Position numbers and translations under genes: made by a program
In this document: positions 16,751-26,045 of the stretch, piece after piece
How the letters are laid out: every line of letters starts with the position of its first letter
Numbering within the stretch: position 1 is the stretch's first letter
NCBI GenBank assembly: GCA_016195565.1
Contig: JACPZK010000006.1
Coordinates: 94,900-158,899, forward strand
Length of the DNA stretch: 64,000 nucleotides
Direction of reading: 5' to 3'
From: Nitrospirota bacterium
GTDB lineage: Bacteria > Nitrospirota > Thermodesulfovibrionia > Thermodesulfovibrionales > UBA1546
The notes under the pieces: generated by a model
The model's input: only the letters and a program-made list of their open reading frames with translations
The model's database searches: none
What the model was told of the DNA's origin: nothing

Positions 16751-16819
16751 ATGTCCTGCAAACCGAGTCACAAATCAACTTGTAAAACAAAAAAGACTGC
16801 AACGAAGAAAAAGAAATAG
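16751..16819 (+). CDS. 22-residue Lys/Cys-rich microprotein
   Basis: ATG TCC TGC ... AAA TAG encodes MSCKPSHKSTCK followed by TKKTATKKKK. A perfect Shine-Dalgarno AAGGAGGT stands 5 bp ahead, and a near-consensus promoter lies about 30 bp further upstream. The peptide has two Cys and one His in its first half and ten Lys overall (net charge near +10). It is not a membrane peptide. Possible roles are a nucleic-acid- or metal-binding peptide; I do not recognise a family. The quality of the expression signals, not the length, supports it as a gene. Confidence 0.65.
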   Translation: MSCKPSHKSTCKTKKTATKKKK

Positions 16820-16855
16820 GCAATAAAGTTAAAGGCTGACAAGTAAGCATCAATA

Positions 16856-17662
16856 TTACTGTGCGGGTGTGTGCTGGGTCTCTGAAAGATTAGGAGAGGC
16901 GGTATCTTTACTTCCATTTTCTAAAACCTCTTCGTATTGAGGGACAACAATGCCTCTCTTTATCATTATGTTATAAATCAGATTTGAGCAGTTCACCACA
17001 TATTTTGAATCGCCGAGAGGATTATACTTTCTCGGATTCGGAAGCACAGATGCAAGTCTGGCAGACTCATCCGCAGTAAGACTGGATGCAGACTTCCCGT
17101 AATAATGCCCTGCGGCAGCCTCTATGCCGAATATCCCCGTGTCTCCCCACTCAGCTACATTGAGGTATAACTCAAGAATCCTCTTTTTGCTAAGTATCTT
17201 TTCCATCCTCCATGTGATAACCGCTTCCTCTATTTTCCTCATAGGGTTTTTTGAGGGCGAAAGATAAAGATTCTTCGCAAGCTGCTGCGATATGGTGCTT
17301 CCGCCAGCCTTGAATTTGCCTGCCTTAATATCTTTTTCCATCGCCTTCTGCATCGCCTCATAATCAAAACCCTCATGTCTCCAGAACTTGTCATCCTCGG
17401 CAATAAGCACAGCCTTTATAAGATATGGAGATATCTGCGAGACAGGAACCCATTTCTGCTGGATTCTGTATTTCTTACCCTGCCTTTTCCATTCCCTTTC
17501 CCTGTATTCCATAAAAGAAGTCTTCTTTGGATTATGTTTTTTTAGGCTCTCAATATCAGGGAAACTGAAATAGAGATAAGCTGAGATGCCGGAGATTATG
17601 AAAACAACAAAAATCCAGCATATCTTTTTAAATGAACTCTTCTTTCTTTTTCTTCTTGCCAT
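16856..17662 (-). CDS. mtgA: Monofunctional peptidoglycan glycosyltransferase
   Basis: 268 residues with one N-terminal membrane anchor (about residues 12-30) and a GT51 domain. Diagnostic motifs are IAEDDKFWRHEGFDYEAM (catalytic Glu), GGSTISQQLAKNLYL, RKIEEAVITWRMEKILSKKRILELYLN and the AARLASVLPNP-like end. MtgA polymerises lipid II into glycan strands without transpeptidation. The C-terminal 40 residues are low-similarity and end in TQHTPAQ. It is a single gene reading toward the microprotein gene. Confidence 0.94.
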   Translation of the reverse strand: MARRKRKKSSFKKICWIFVVFIISGISAYLYFSFPDIESLKKHNPKKTSFMEYREREWKRQGKKYRIQQKWVPVSQISPYLIKAVLIAEDDKFWRHEGFDYEAMQKAMEKDIKAGKFKAGGSTISQQLAKNLYLSPSKNPMRKIEEAVITWRMEKILSKKRILELYLNVAEWGDTGIFGIEAAAGHYYGKSASSLTADESARLASVLPNPRKYNPLGDSKYVVNCSNLIYNIMIKRGIVVPQYEEVLENGSKDTASPNLSETQHTPAQ

Positions 17663-17840
17663 AGGTTTCTATTCTATCATCATGCAGGTTATTATTGCCT
17701 ATAAAGCGGGCTTATTGTATATTGCCGTATTTAAGGCATTATGCTATCATGACGCAAATAGTTTGAATCTGCCTGCGAGGTAGATTATATGTTAAACGCA
17801 TCAATATATAACGACATAAGAAATAAAAGGAGAATCAAAA

Positions 17841-18092
17841 ATGACCCATGCAGACGATGTTAGGCAATATTGCACTGACAATCTAATTTCACCAGCCCGA
17901 AAACGCGATGAAAAACAAATTGTAATTCGAGCCGGCGACGTGCACAGTGCGATGGGATATACAAATCGTATGCCTTTGGTATGCGCTGCCTTGGGTGCTA
18001 AGAAATTTGAGGCATTTGCCGGGGTTGAAAGACTAAGCCTCACGGGGCCGACAAACGGAGCAAATGCAATATTCACATTCTTAATAAAATAA
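17841..18092 (+). CDS. Hypothetical protein, cassette-associated
   Basis: 83 residues beginning MTHADDVRQYC, preceded by AAAGGAGAATC as ribosome site. Recognisable stretches are VIRAGDVHSAMGY and NRMPLVCAALGAKKF. I do not recognise a family; no membrane segment is visible. It is soluble and mixed alpha/beta in appearance. It lies 6 bp before a GIY-YIG gene and both precede an attC-like site, so they may travel as one cassette. The only core-like site upstream is GTTAAAC at 17791, which is weak. Confidence 0.65.
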   Translation: MTHADDVRQYCTDNLISPARKRDEKQIVIRAGDVHSAMGYTNRMPLVCAALGAKKFEAFAGVERLSLTGPTNGANAIFTFLIK

Positions 18093-18380
<288 letters not shown>

Positions 18381-18390
18381 AACAGAAAAC

Positions 18391-18481
18391 GTTTAACAAA
18401 AAAATCGAGGCGACAGGGAATAACGCTATTTCGTTTTCAGTCTCAGGTCTGTGCCCCTGCGCCTCATTTAGGTCGTTATCC
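18391..18481 (+). repeat. attC-like recombination site 3
   Basis: GTTTAAC (18391-18397), a perfect RYYYAAC box, pairs through TAAC with GTTATCC (18475-18481). Inside, GAGGCG-a-CAGGG (18407-18418) pairs with CCCTG-CGCCTC (18455-18465), leaving one extrahelical A on one strand. The central loop is 36 nt. The size of 91 nt is within the attC range. It sits 10 bp past the GIY-YIG gene. Confidence 0.58.
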
Positions 18482-18582
18482 TCCCTCTAAAAAAATCCAA
18501 GCAATAAAATTGCATCTTGCCTTTTAAAAAATAAAGGTTTGGATTATAATCATTAAGTAAAGAATTGAAAGGAGGCCAAATT

Positions 18583-18768
18583 ATGACTTTAGTAAAAGAA
18601 CAAATGAATAGAATTATTCAGGAACAGCCAGATGATAGTTCGTATGATGAAATTCTTCGTGAATTAGCGTTTAATCGGATGGTTGAAAAAGGTCTTGCCG
18701 ATTCTGATTCTAAAAAAACTATAAACAATGAGGAAATGAAACATAGAATTAATACATGGCAAAAATAA
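18583..18768 (+). CDS. Antitoxin of a RelE/ParE-type toxin-antitoxin pair
   Basis: 61 residues starting at the ATG after AAAGGAGGCCAAATT; an upstream TTG in frame lacks spacing and is not chosen. It shows PDDSSYDEILRELAFNRMVEKG and a C-terminal NNEEMKHRINTWQK, a pattern seen in short antitoxins paired with RelE/ParE toxins. The stop overlaps the toxin start by 13 bp, the usual antitoxin-first coupling. It presumably binds the toxin and represses the pair's own promoter. The pair lies just after an attC-like site; such pairs often stabilise cassette regions. Confidence 0.78.
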   Translation: MTLVKEQMNRIIQEQPDDSSYDEILRELAFNRMVEKGLADSDSKKTINNEEMKHRINTWQK

Positions 18769-19052
18769 ATTGGACAGCAGAATCGGAACAATGGCTAAAA
18801 GATATCCACGATTATATTTTTCAAGATAATCCGAATGCAGCAATTCGTACTGTAGAAGCAATTTACAACAAAGCTCAGTTACTATTGGAATTTCCAGAAA
18901 TGGGTTATAAATACAAACATAACTCAGAACGTAATATTCGAATTTTACTTTATGGTCATTATAGAATCGCTTACCTTATAAAACATACTGGAGACATTGA
19001 TATATTGGGTGTATTTCATGGATCATTAAATATTGAACGTTACATGGTGTAA
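18756..19052 (+). CDS. RelE/ParE-superfamily toxin
   Basis: 98 residues. The family pattern is clear: WTAESEQWLKDIHDYI at the start, LLEFPEMGYKY in the middle, then RILLYGHYRIAYLI and DILGVFHGSLNIERYM. Proteins of this fold either cut ribosome-bound mRNA or poison gyrase; the sequence does not decide which. It overlaps the antitoxin gene. It is AT-rich compared with the surrounding chromosome, which fits acquisition. Confidence 0.87.
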   Translation: MAKINWTAESEQWLKDIHDYIFQDNPNAAIRTVEAIYNKAQLLLEFPEMGYKYKHNSERNIRILLYGHYRIAYLIKHTGDIDILGVFHGSLNIERYMV

Positions 19053-19107
19053 ACCATGACGCTGATTTAGAGTCGCTGCTATTGCAGTATATTAACCATC
19101 CTTGAGC

Positions 19108-19872
19108 TTACAGACCAAGAAGCCTCATTCCTTTTCCAAGATGGTAAGCATTTTTTATTGCATCGTTTATAAATTCCTTTGTCTTCTTCACTGACTCAAG
19201 CGTTGAATGACCGGTTGCAAGCAATGCAGTGACAGCCGCTGAGAATGCACATCCTGTGCCGTGATATTCCCCTTCCCACTTTGCAGACTCCATCCTGAAA
19301 AAACTGAATCCGTCATAGTATAAATCCAGCGCCTCTCCTTCCAAGTGTCCTCCTGTTATCACCACATTCTCAGTCCCCATCTTTTTTAGTTCCTTTGCGG
19401 CTTCTTCCATGTCAGTCACATCTTCTATTGATATGCCTGTCAGAACAGATGCCTCATAGATGTTCGGGGTTATCACCTTTGCCAATGGAAAAAGCTGTTC
19501 TCTTATTGCATCCAGTGTTCCGTCTTCAATAAGACTGACCCCTGATGATGATACGGTAACAGTGTCTATCACAAGGTTTTTAAGTGAATGCTTTCTTATG
19601 TTTTCAGCAATTACGCCTACCAACTGCCTGCTGTAAAGCATGCCTGTCTTAACTGCATCAGGCGTTATATCTTTTAAAAGAACGTCAAGCTGCTCTGCAA
19701 AGAAATTCTTATCAACAGGAAAGACAGAGATTACCCCCTCTGTGTTTTGGGCTGTGAGCGCAGAAGCAACCGAAAGTCCATGAACACCGAAGGCCATGAA
19801 CACTTTAATGTCAGCCTGAAGTCCTGCCCCGCCTGTAGGATCAGAACCTGCTATAGTGAGTGCGGATTTCAT
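19108..19872 (-). CDS. thiD: Hydroxymethylpyrimidine/phosphomethylpyrimidine kinase
   Basis: 254 residues of the ribokinase-like ThiD family: ALTIAGSDPTGGAGLQADIK at the start, the SALTAQNTEGV loop, DTVTVSSSG, and the nucleotide-site EGEYHGTGCAFSAAVTA near the end, where the catalytic Asp is replaced by a Cys-Ala context (GTGCAFSA is normal for ThiD). It phosphorylates HMP and HMP-P for thiamine synthesis. It is single, with no other thi gene nearby. It diverges from the acs cluster across a repeat-filled gap. Confidence 0.94.
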   Translation of the reverse strand: MKSALTIAGSDPTGGAGLQADIKVFMAFGVHGLSVASALTAQNTEGVISVFPVDKNFFAEQLDVLLKDITPDAVKTGMLYSRQLVGVIAENIRKHSLKNLVIDTVTVSSSGVSLIEDGTLDAIREQLFPLAKVITPNIYEASVLTGISIEDVTDMEEAAKELKKMGTENVVITGGHLEGEALDLYYDGFSFFRMESAKWEGEYHGTGCAFSAAVTALLATGHSTLESVKKTKEFINDAIKNAYHLGKGMRLLGL

Positions 19873-19963
19873 TTATGAATATTATAACTCTGCCGGAAAT
19901 TTACTGACAAGCCTAAGCTTATGATCGAAAAATAGACATAGGATTATAACCCCTTGAATTACC

Positions 19964-20097
19964 TGTCATTGCGAGAACCTAAAGGGTTCGTGGCAATCTC
20001 ATCACAAAAGGCGAGATTGCGGAGCCTGTTCCGAGTCTGTCATAAGAGATTGCTTCGCTTCGCTCGCAATGACAGACGAGGAATCCTCGCAATGACA
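19964..20097. repeat. Dispersed palindromic repeat, family A (copy 2, compound)
   Basis: It begins TGTCATTGCGAG and contains two consecutive right ends (CTCGCAATGACAG and CTCGCAATGACAA), so one arm is duplicated. It is bracketed by AATAGACATAG (19931-19941) and CTATGTCTATT (20103-20113), an inverted repeat specific to this site. It occupies the 485-bp thiD-acsE gap. The remaining 260 bp before acsE are AT-rich; I find no convincing promoter there except the Shine-Dalgarno GGGAGG before 20358. Confidence 0.88.
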
Positions 20098-20357
20098 ACT
20101 TTCTATGTCTATTTTCCGGTTACGAACATCTATGCTTAAAGCACAGGTAGAAAATCTTATAGATTTATAAAAATTAACAATTGGAAACAGCCTTTACCTG
20201 CTTAATGTCTTTATGTTAGCATTTAAAACTTATCTCCGGCTTTATTGTTTGAGCCCGGCGAAACTAAAGTTATAATTTGATGTAAAGTGTAGCTATAATT
20301 ATTATCTATAAATTCATAGAAATATCTTAATATATTAGGCAGGGAGGTTTAAGCGGA

Positions 20358-21215
20358 ATGATAATAATAGGTGAAAAATTAAGCATCATAGCCAAAAGGG
20401 TCAGAGAGGCAATGATGAAAAAGGATAAGGAACCTATACAGGAGATCGCAATCTCTCAGTGGAAAGCCGGCGCAGGAATGATAGATGCAAACATAGGCCC
20501 TGCGGAAGACGGCGGAGAGGATTTAATGCAGTGGATGGTTACGACAATACAGGAAGTCGTATCATTGCCGATATGCCTTGACACAACAAATGCAAAGGCA
20601 ATAGAGGCAGGACTTAAGGTGCATAACAACCAATGGGGCAGACCTCTGATAAATTCAACCTCGAACGACCCCGAGAGATTCCCAATCCTTGAACTCGGGG
20701 CGAAATATAATGCTCAGGTTATAGGGCTTACAGTAGGAAAAGGCGGGCTTCCCGCAGATGCGGAAGAGCGCGCTGCAATAGCAGCAGAGATAATGGGAAG
20801 GGCCATGGAATACGGCGTTCCCCTTGAAGACATTTATCTTGACCCGCTGGTTTTGCAAATTGCAACCTCTCAGGACCACGCAAAGCATGTGATAAAGGCA
20901 ATAACGATGTTTCAGGAAATGAACGATCCTCCGATGAAGACCGTTGTCGGCCTTAGCAATATTTCCAACGGTTGTCCAAAGCATATAAGGCCGATATTGA
21001 ATAAACACTACTTTATAATGCTTTTGAACGCCGGACTTACTGCCGCCATTGCCGATGCTCATGAGATGGCGGAAGCCGTTCAGGAGAAGAGGATGATTGA
21101 TGATGTCCTTGCCGGGAAAAAGATTGATGACGCTAAAAAAATGACAGAGATAACAAAAACGATTGATGTCATTATGGGCAAAACCCTTTATGCGCATTCG
21201 TATTTAGAAATGTAG
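20358..21215 (+). CDS. acsE: Methyltetrahydrofolate:corrinoid/iron-sulfur protein methyltransferase
   Basis: 285 residues forming a pterin-binding TIM barrel. Diagnostic parts are IGEKLSIIAKRV, the pterin-site MIDANIGPAEDGGED, LPICLDTTNAKAIEAGL, LINSTSNDPER and TVVGLSNISNGCP. AcsE moves the methyl group from methyl-H4folate to the cobalt of the corrinoid protein AcsCD, linking the methyl and carbonyl branches of the Wood-Ljungdahl pathway. It is the first gene of the acs run and has a good Shine-Dalgarno. The partners acsD and acsC follow directly. Confidence 0.95.
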   Translation: MIIIGEKLSIIAKRVREAMMKKDKEPIQEIAISQWKAGAGMIDANIGPAEDGGEDLMQWMVTTIQEVVSLPICLDTTNAKAIEAGLKVHNNQWGRPLINSTSNDPERFPILELGAKYNAQVIGLTVGKGGLPADAEERAAIAAEIMGRAMEYGVPLEDIYLDPLVLQIATSQDHAKHVIKAITMFQEMNDPPMKTVVGLSNISNGCPKHIRPILNKHYFIMLLNAGLTAAIADAHEMAEAVQEKRMIDDVLAGKKIDDAKKMTEITKTIDVIMGKTLYAHSYLEM

Positions 21216-21224
21216 GAGGTTAAT

Positions 21225-22166
21225 ATGGCTTTTACTGTTCCAAAAGAGACTTATTCAGGCAAAGTTTATAATGTAACAATAGGGACAGGCGATAATGTGG
21301 CAAGTTTTGGAGGGGAAAATGTGCTCCCTTTTCTGCCTTTTGAAGGGACCATCCCAAACAAACCTTTAATCGCATATGAAATACAGGACGTTCCTCCGGC
21401 AGACTGGCCTGAAAACGTTCAGAAACCCTTCAGCAGTGTTTCAGGCGATCCTGTTACTTGGGCCAAGTTCTGTCAGGATACGCTGAAGGCAAAGGCTATA
21501 GCTTTAAGGCTTATCGGAACCCACCCCGACAGGGAAAACCGCTCACCTGAGGATGCTGCAAAAACCGTTAAAGACGTGCTTTCAGCCATTAATGTCCCTT
21601 TGATAATACTTGGGAGCAACAATGCAGAAAAAGACGCTCCTGTCCTGATAGCTGCCGCTGAGGCTGCAAAAGACAAGAACTGCATATTAGGCAAGGCGCA
21701 GGAAGCTAACTATAAAACAATAGCTGCTGCTGCAATGGCTAATAACCATAAACTTATTGCAATGTCAGAGCTTGACATAAACCTCTCAAAACAGTTGAAC
21801 ATTCTCATAACCCAGATGGGTTTTGACAAGGAAAGGCTTATAACAGACCCTATGTGCTCTGCTCTGGGGTACGGTCTTGAATATACATATTCGGTCATGG
21901 AGCGGATACGGCTTGCCGCGCTTACACAGAATGACCTCACAATGCAGCCGCCTATGCTTGCGGATGTAGGCATGTATGTATGGAAAATCAAAGAGACGCA
22001 GGCGCCTGAATCAGATGTGCCTTTATGGGGCAATGCTGAAGAGAGAGGAATCGCATGGGAGGCAACAACCGCTGCCGCGCTTCTCATGGCAGGCGCAGAA
22101 CTCTTAATCATGAGGCATCCAAAGGCTGTTGAGGCAGTGGGAAAATTAATAGAGGAACTTATATAG
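21225..22166 (+). CDS. acsD: Corrinoid/iron-sulfur protein small subunit
   Basis: 313 residues, a TIM-barrel subunit of CFeSP. It shows the typical front PKETYSGKVYNVTIGTG, GGENVLPFLPFEG, and the DVGMYVWKIKETQ and GIAWEATTAAALLMAGAELLIMRHP segments near the end. It holds the corrinoid together with the AcsC C-terminal domain and accepts methyl from AcsE. It lies 9 bp after acsE with AGGAGGT as ribosome site. Length is normal for the family. Confidence 0.95.
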   Translation: MAFTVPKETYSGKVYNVTIGTGDNVASFGGENVLPFLPFEGTIPNKPLIAYEIQDVPPADWPENVQKPFSSVSGDPVTWAKFCQDTLKAKAIALRLIGTHPDRENRSPEDAAKTVKDVLSAINVPLIILGSNNAEKDAPVLIAAAEAAKDKNCILGKAQEANYKTIAAAAMANNHKLIAMSELDINLSKQLNILITQMGFDKERLITDPMCSALGYGLEYTYSVMERIRLAALTQNDLTMQPPMLADVGMYVWKIKETQAPESDVPLWGNAEERGIAWEATTAAALLMAGAELLIMRHPKAVEAVGKLIEELI

Positions 22167-22228
22167 CGTTATAGCGTAAAGGAATAATTTAACGAGACGC
22201 AATAACACAATAAACGGAGGTTTTAGAT

Positions 22229-23572
22229 ATGGCTTTATCAGGCGTTGAGATATTTAAATTATTGCCAAAGACAAACTGCAAAAAATGCGGTCATCCCACA
22301 TGCCTGGCCTTTGCAATGAAACTCGCGCAGAGACAGGCGTCGCTGGATCAGTGTCCTGACGTATCTGAAGAGGCAAAAAAAATACTTGGAGAGGCTTCAG
22401 CGCCTCCGATACGTTCTATAACATTCGGCTCCGGCGACGAGGCGGTAAAGATAGGCGAGGAGACCGTCCTCTTCAGGCATGACAAAAAATTCGTAAACCC
22501 ATGCGCTCTCGCTGTTGAAATCAAAGACACTCTTTCCGAGGGAGAGATAACAAAGAAGATAGAGGAAGTCCTTACATCAGAAATAGACAGGGTCGGACAG
22601 AAACTCAGAATTGACGCAATAACGCTTACAAACGCATCCGGCGATAAAGGAAAGTTTGAGTCAGCCGCAAAACTTATTGCATCAAAGGCGCCAAACGTTC
22701 CGGTAATACTTTCAACAACAGACCCTGCATCTGCAGAAGCGGCTGTAAAGCTCTTTGCCGGTAAGAAGCCCATTATCTATGGAGCAAACTCAGGCAATGC
22801 AGAGGCAATGGCAAATATTGCAAAGGCAGAAAAGGCAATACTCGGAGTAGTTGCAGACAGTTTGGATGAACTAGCCGCGCTTACGGAAAAGATAAAATCT
22901 CTCGGGGTTGAGGACCTGGTTATAGACTCAGGAGCAAAAAAGGCAAAAGAAATACTTGGAAACAATACCACGATAAGAAGATCTGCGCTTAAGAAGAACT
23001 TCAAGCCGTTTGGATACCCTGTGATTAACTTCGCACAGAGAGACGACAGCCTCCATGAGGCTTTGATTGCGTCTGTTGGAATCACAAAATATGCATCAAT
23101 CATAGTTGTCAGCAGCATTGAGAGATGGAAAAACCTCGCCCTCTTCACTTTAAGGCAGAATATATACACCGATCCTCAGGTGCCGATGCAGGTTGAACAG
23201 AAAATATACAAGATTGGAGAAGCAACGCCTGATTCCCCGCTTACAATTACGACAAATTTCTCTCTCACATACTTTATTGTTTCAGGTGAAATAGAAAATA
23301 GCAAAGTGCCGTGCAGGCTTGCAGTCATGGACTGCGAAGGATTATCGGTATTGACCGCATGGGCGGCAGGAAAGTTCACTGCATCAAAGATAGCGGCATT
23401 TATAAAAGAGAGCGGCATTGAGAATGAAGTAAACCATAGGGAACTGATTATCCCCGGCTATGTCGCGATATTAAGCGGTTCTATAGAAGACAAACTCGAA
23501 GGTTGGAAGGTGACAGTCGGCCCGAGAGAGGCAAATGGACTGCCGGCGTTTTTGAAAGCAAGGACAACATAA
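22229..23572 (+). CDS. acsC: Corrinoid/iron-sulfur protein large subunit
   Basis: 447 residues. The N-terminal [4Fe-4S] domain has TNCKKCGHPTCLAFAMKLA with a later Cys in LDQCPDV (CX2CX4CX16C), as in CFeSP gamma subunits. The TIM barrel follows, and the corrinoid-binding C-terminal part includes EGLSVLTAWAAGKF. The Fe-S cluster reactivates Co(II) to Co(I). The methyl group passes from here to the A-cluster of AcsB. It follows acsD after 62 bp and precedes acsB across a family B repeat. Confidence 0.95.
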   Translation: MALSGVEIFKLLPKTNCKKCGHPTCLAFAMKLAQRQASLDQCPDVSEEAKKILGEASAPPIRSITFGSGDEAVKIGEETVLFRHDKKFVNPCALAVEIKDTLSEGEITKKIEEVLTSEIDRVGQKLRIDAITLTNASGDKGKFESAAKLIASKAPNVPVILSTTDPASAEAAVKLFAGKKPIIYGANSGNAEAMANIAKAEKAILGVVADSLDELAALTEKIKSLGVEDLVIDSGAKKAKEILGNNTTIRRSALKKNFKPFGYPVINFAQRDDSLHEALIASVGITKYASIIVVSSIERWKNLALFTLRQNIYTDPQVPMQVEQKIYKIGEATPDSPLTITTNFSLTYFIVSGEIENSKVPCRLAVMDCEGLSVLTAWAAGKFTASKIAAFIKESGIENEVNHRELIIPGYVAILSGSIEDKLEGWKVTVGPREANGLPAFLKARTT

Positions 23573-23623
23573 AGGCAGCTGTTAGCTATTAGTTTTTAGA
23601 CTTTTGTGAATTGTCCGTTTTTC

Positions 23624-23684
23624 GTCATTCCCGCGAAAGCGGGAATCCAGAAAAGACTGGATTCCGTGTCAAGCACGGAATGAC
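23624..23684. repeat. Dispersed palindromic repeat, family B (copy 2)
   Basis: GTCATTCCCGCGAAAGCGGG followed by the second hairpin GATTCCGTGTCAAGCACGG and AATGAC. It sits between acsC and acsB inside the operon. Translated in one frame it reads FRHSRESGNPE, which falsely lengthens AcsB if the wrong start is used. Confidence 0.92.
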
Positions 23685-23718
23685 AGTAGAAGGAATTTAC
23701 TATTTTGAGGAGGTAACA

Positions 23719-25917
23719 ATGTCCAAGTTAATAGCCTCTGCAGCCATAAGAGGCGCGCATACACTGGTAAAACAAGCAGAAGAACTGCTTGAAAAAACCA
23801 CTGCAGAAAAAGGCAGAGACTTCGCTTTTGAATTCCCTGACACCGCTTTTTATCTTCCAATGATTTACGCAATGACAGCCTTCCCCGTTAAAACACTGGG
23901 CGATATGAAAGTTGCGCTGGGCCTGGCAAAGGAACTGCTTCATGACGAGCCTGAAGAGCATTTATGGAAACCATATCTCGGTGAGGCGCTGGACTCAGGG
24001 ATGGCAACTCTCTTTGCGGAAGAGATCCTGCTTGCATTGAAATACATAAACGGACTGGAGCCTGCTAAAGATCCCGAGACAGGTTATGTATATAATGGAT
24101 TTATCACCGACACTATCCAGAGGAATCTGGGTATCCAGCTTGTTGACGGCACAATGCCGGGCTTTGCCGCAATTATAGGCGCTGCTCCGAATGACGATGT
24201 CGCCGTAAGCATTGTCAGGGAACTTCAGGAAAAGAATATCCTCACATTCCTTTCAGGCAATGTGAACGGCAACAGCGTTACAAAACAGCTTTTGAGAAAG
24301 GGTGTTGAACTTGGATGGGACACAAGAATCGTCCCTCTCGGCCCTGATACAGAACATACGCTCTATGCTCTTGACTGGGCCATAAGGGCATCCCTGATAT
24401 TCGGCGGCAAAAAACCCGGCGAGTACAAAGAGCATCTCAAATATCAGAAAGACAGGGTCTTTGCATTCGCAGTAGTTCTCGGCGAACTTAACAACATAAT
24501 ATGGACTACAGGAGCGGGAGCAATTAACATGGGATTCCCTGCAATTGCAGATACAGACGTTCCGGTCATACATCCTACGGGAGTATGCATATACGAAGAA
24601 GTGGACAAAGAGCTGGACCCTGGAAAGATAGTGCAGAGGGCTATTGAACAGAGAGGGTTAAAGATTAGTGTTGAAAAGCCTCCTATACCTGTTGCATACG
24701 GGCCTGCCTTTGAGGGCGAGAGAATAAGAAAAGAGGATATGTTCATTGAATTCGGCGGACAGAGAACACCTTCATTTGAATGGGTCAGGATGAAGGAACT
24801 GAATGAGATAGAAGACAACAAGGTAATTATTGTAGGAGACGGCTGGAAAGAGAAATACGAAAAAGGCGGACAGATGCCGTTAGCCATCGTGATAGATGCG
24901 GCAGGAAGAAAAATGCAGAAGGACTTTGAGTCTGTCATTGAAAGAAAGATACACCATAACATAAACGAGGCGCAGGGACTCTGGCACATGGGCCAGCGCG
25001 ACCTCAACTGGATAAGAATCAGCAGCAATGCAAAAAAAGAAGGCATAACATTAGAACACATCGGCGTGGTCATGACAACCATGACACATCACAGGTTCAA
25101 ATCAATCGTGGATAAGGTGCAGGTTACAATATACACCGATGAAAAAGATGTTCTTGCCATACAGGAAGAAGCGAGAAAGGCATACAAGGATCGTGACCAG
25201 AGGCTCGGTTCGCTTACTGATGAGGCAGTGGATATTTTTTATTCGTGCCTCCTCTGCCAGTCATTTGCGCCAAGCCATGTATGTGTCATAAGCCCTGAAA
25301 GGCTGGGCCTTTGCGGCGCATACAACTGGCTTGACGGAAAGGCTGCTTATGAGATAGACCCGACCGGAGGCAACCAGCCGATCCCAAAGGGCGCGCTCAT
25401 GGATGCAAGATACGGAAGATACGCAGGCATAGACGAATACCTGAAAAAGGCATCGGGCGGAGCAGTTGAGACGCTTAATTTATACACAGTCATGGAAAAC
25501 CCCATGACCTCCTGCGGCTGCTTTGAATGCATACTCGCTATCGTGCCTGAAGCGAACGGGGTCATGATTGTCCAGCGCGGTCATACAGGAATGACGCCCG
25601 CAGGCATGAAATTCTCCACACTGGCAGGCTCTGTCGGCGGAGGTGTTCAGTCTCCAGGGTTTATGGGGATAGGCAGAAATTTTATAACGAGCAAAAAATT
25701 TCTCTTCGGCGACGGCGGCCTCAAGAGGATTGTATGGATGACAAAGAACCTCAAGGAAGGGCTCAAAGAGGCCTTCAGCAAGAGAGCTGCCGAAGAAGGA
25801 GTGTCTGACCTCATAGACAAGATTGCAGATGAGACAGTAGCAGAGGACTCAGAGAAGCTGCTTGAGTTTCTTACTCAGGCAGGACATCCGGCTCTCAGCA
25901 TGGACCCGATGTTATAA
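23719..25917 (+). CDS. acsB: CO-methylating acetyl-CoA synthase (ACS alpha subunit)
   Basis: 732 residues from the ATG after GAGGAGGTAACA; an upstream in-frame start at 23611 reads through the repeat and is rejected. It contains the ACS domains, with A-cluster cysteines visible in CLLCQSFAPSHVCVISPERLGLC (given in part) and GCFECI. It joins the methyl from CFeSP with CO and CoA to form acetyl-CoA, or the reverse. The bacterial N-terminal CODH-binding domain is present (about residues 1-310). It is followed by cooS, its partner, so the operon encodes the full CODH/ACS complex. Confidence 0.96.
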   Translation: MSKLIASAAIRGAHTLVKQAEELLEKTTAEKGRDFAFEFPDTAFYLPMIYAMTAFPVKTLGDMKVALGLAKELLHDEPEEHLWKPYLGEALDSGMATLFAEEILLALKYINGLEPAKDPETGYVYNGFITDTIQRNLGIQLVDGTMPGFAAIIGAAPNDDVAVSIVRELQEKNILTFLSGNVNGNSVTKQLLRKGVELGWDTRIVPLGPDTEHTLYALDWAIRASLIFGGKKPGEYKEHLKYQKDRVFAFAVVLGELNNIIWTTGAGAINMGFPAIADTDVPVIHPTGVCIYEEVDKELDPGKIVQRAIEQRGLKISVEKPPIPVAYGPAFEGERIRKEDMFIEFGGQRTPSFEWVRMKELNEIEDNKVIIVGDGWKEKYEKGGQMPLAIVIDAAGRKMQKDFESVIERKIHHNINEAQGLWHMGQRDLNWIRISSNAKKEGITLEHIGVVMTTMTHHRFKSIVDKVQVTIYTDEKDVLAIQEEARKAYKDRDQRLGSLTDEAVDIFYSCLLCQSFAPSHVCVISPERLGLCGAYNWLDGKAAYEIDPTGGNQPIPKGALMDARYGRYAGIDEYLKKASGGAVETLNLYTVMENPMTSCGCFECILAIVPEANGVMIVQRGHTGMTPAGMKFSTLAGSVGGGVQSPGFMGIGRNFITSKKFLFGDGGLKRIVWMTKNLKEGLKEAFSKRAAEEGVSDLIDKIADETVAEDSEKLLEFLTQAGHPALSMDPML

Positions 25918-25933
25918 TAAAATAGTTTTAAGA

Positions 25934-26013
25934 TGTCATTGCGAGGAGCGAATAGCGACGAAGCAATCTAAAAAATGAACAACTGAGATTGCTTCGCTTT
26001 GCTCGCAATAACA
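25934..26013. repeat. Dispersed palindromic repeat, family A (copy 3)
   Basis: TGTCATTGCGAGGAGCGAAT at the left and CTTTGCTCGCAATAACA at the right. It lies between acsB and cooS within the operon, 17 bp after the acsB stop. It could weaken or pause transcription between the two subunits of one complex, or mark an RNA processing site. Confidence 0.9.
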
Positions 26014-26045
26014 AAAGTGTAAAAGTAGGATTTTAGGAGGATAAA

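Noticed and set aside
22167-22228. attC-like site after acsD (GTTATAGCG...CGCAATAAC)
   Set aside because: The arms pair imperfectly, there is no nested inner stem or conserved core box at the right place, and the position is inside a conserved operon.
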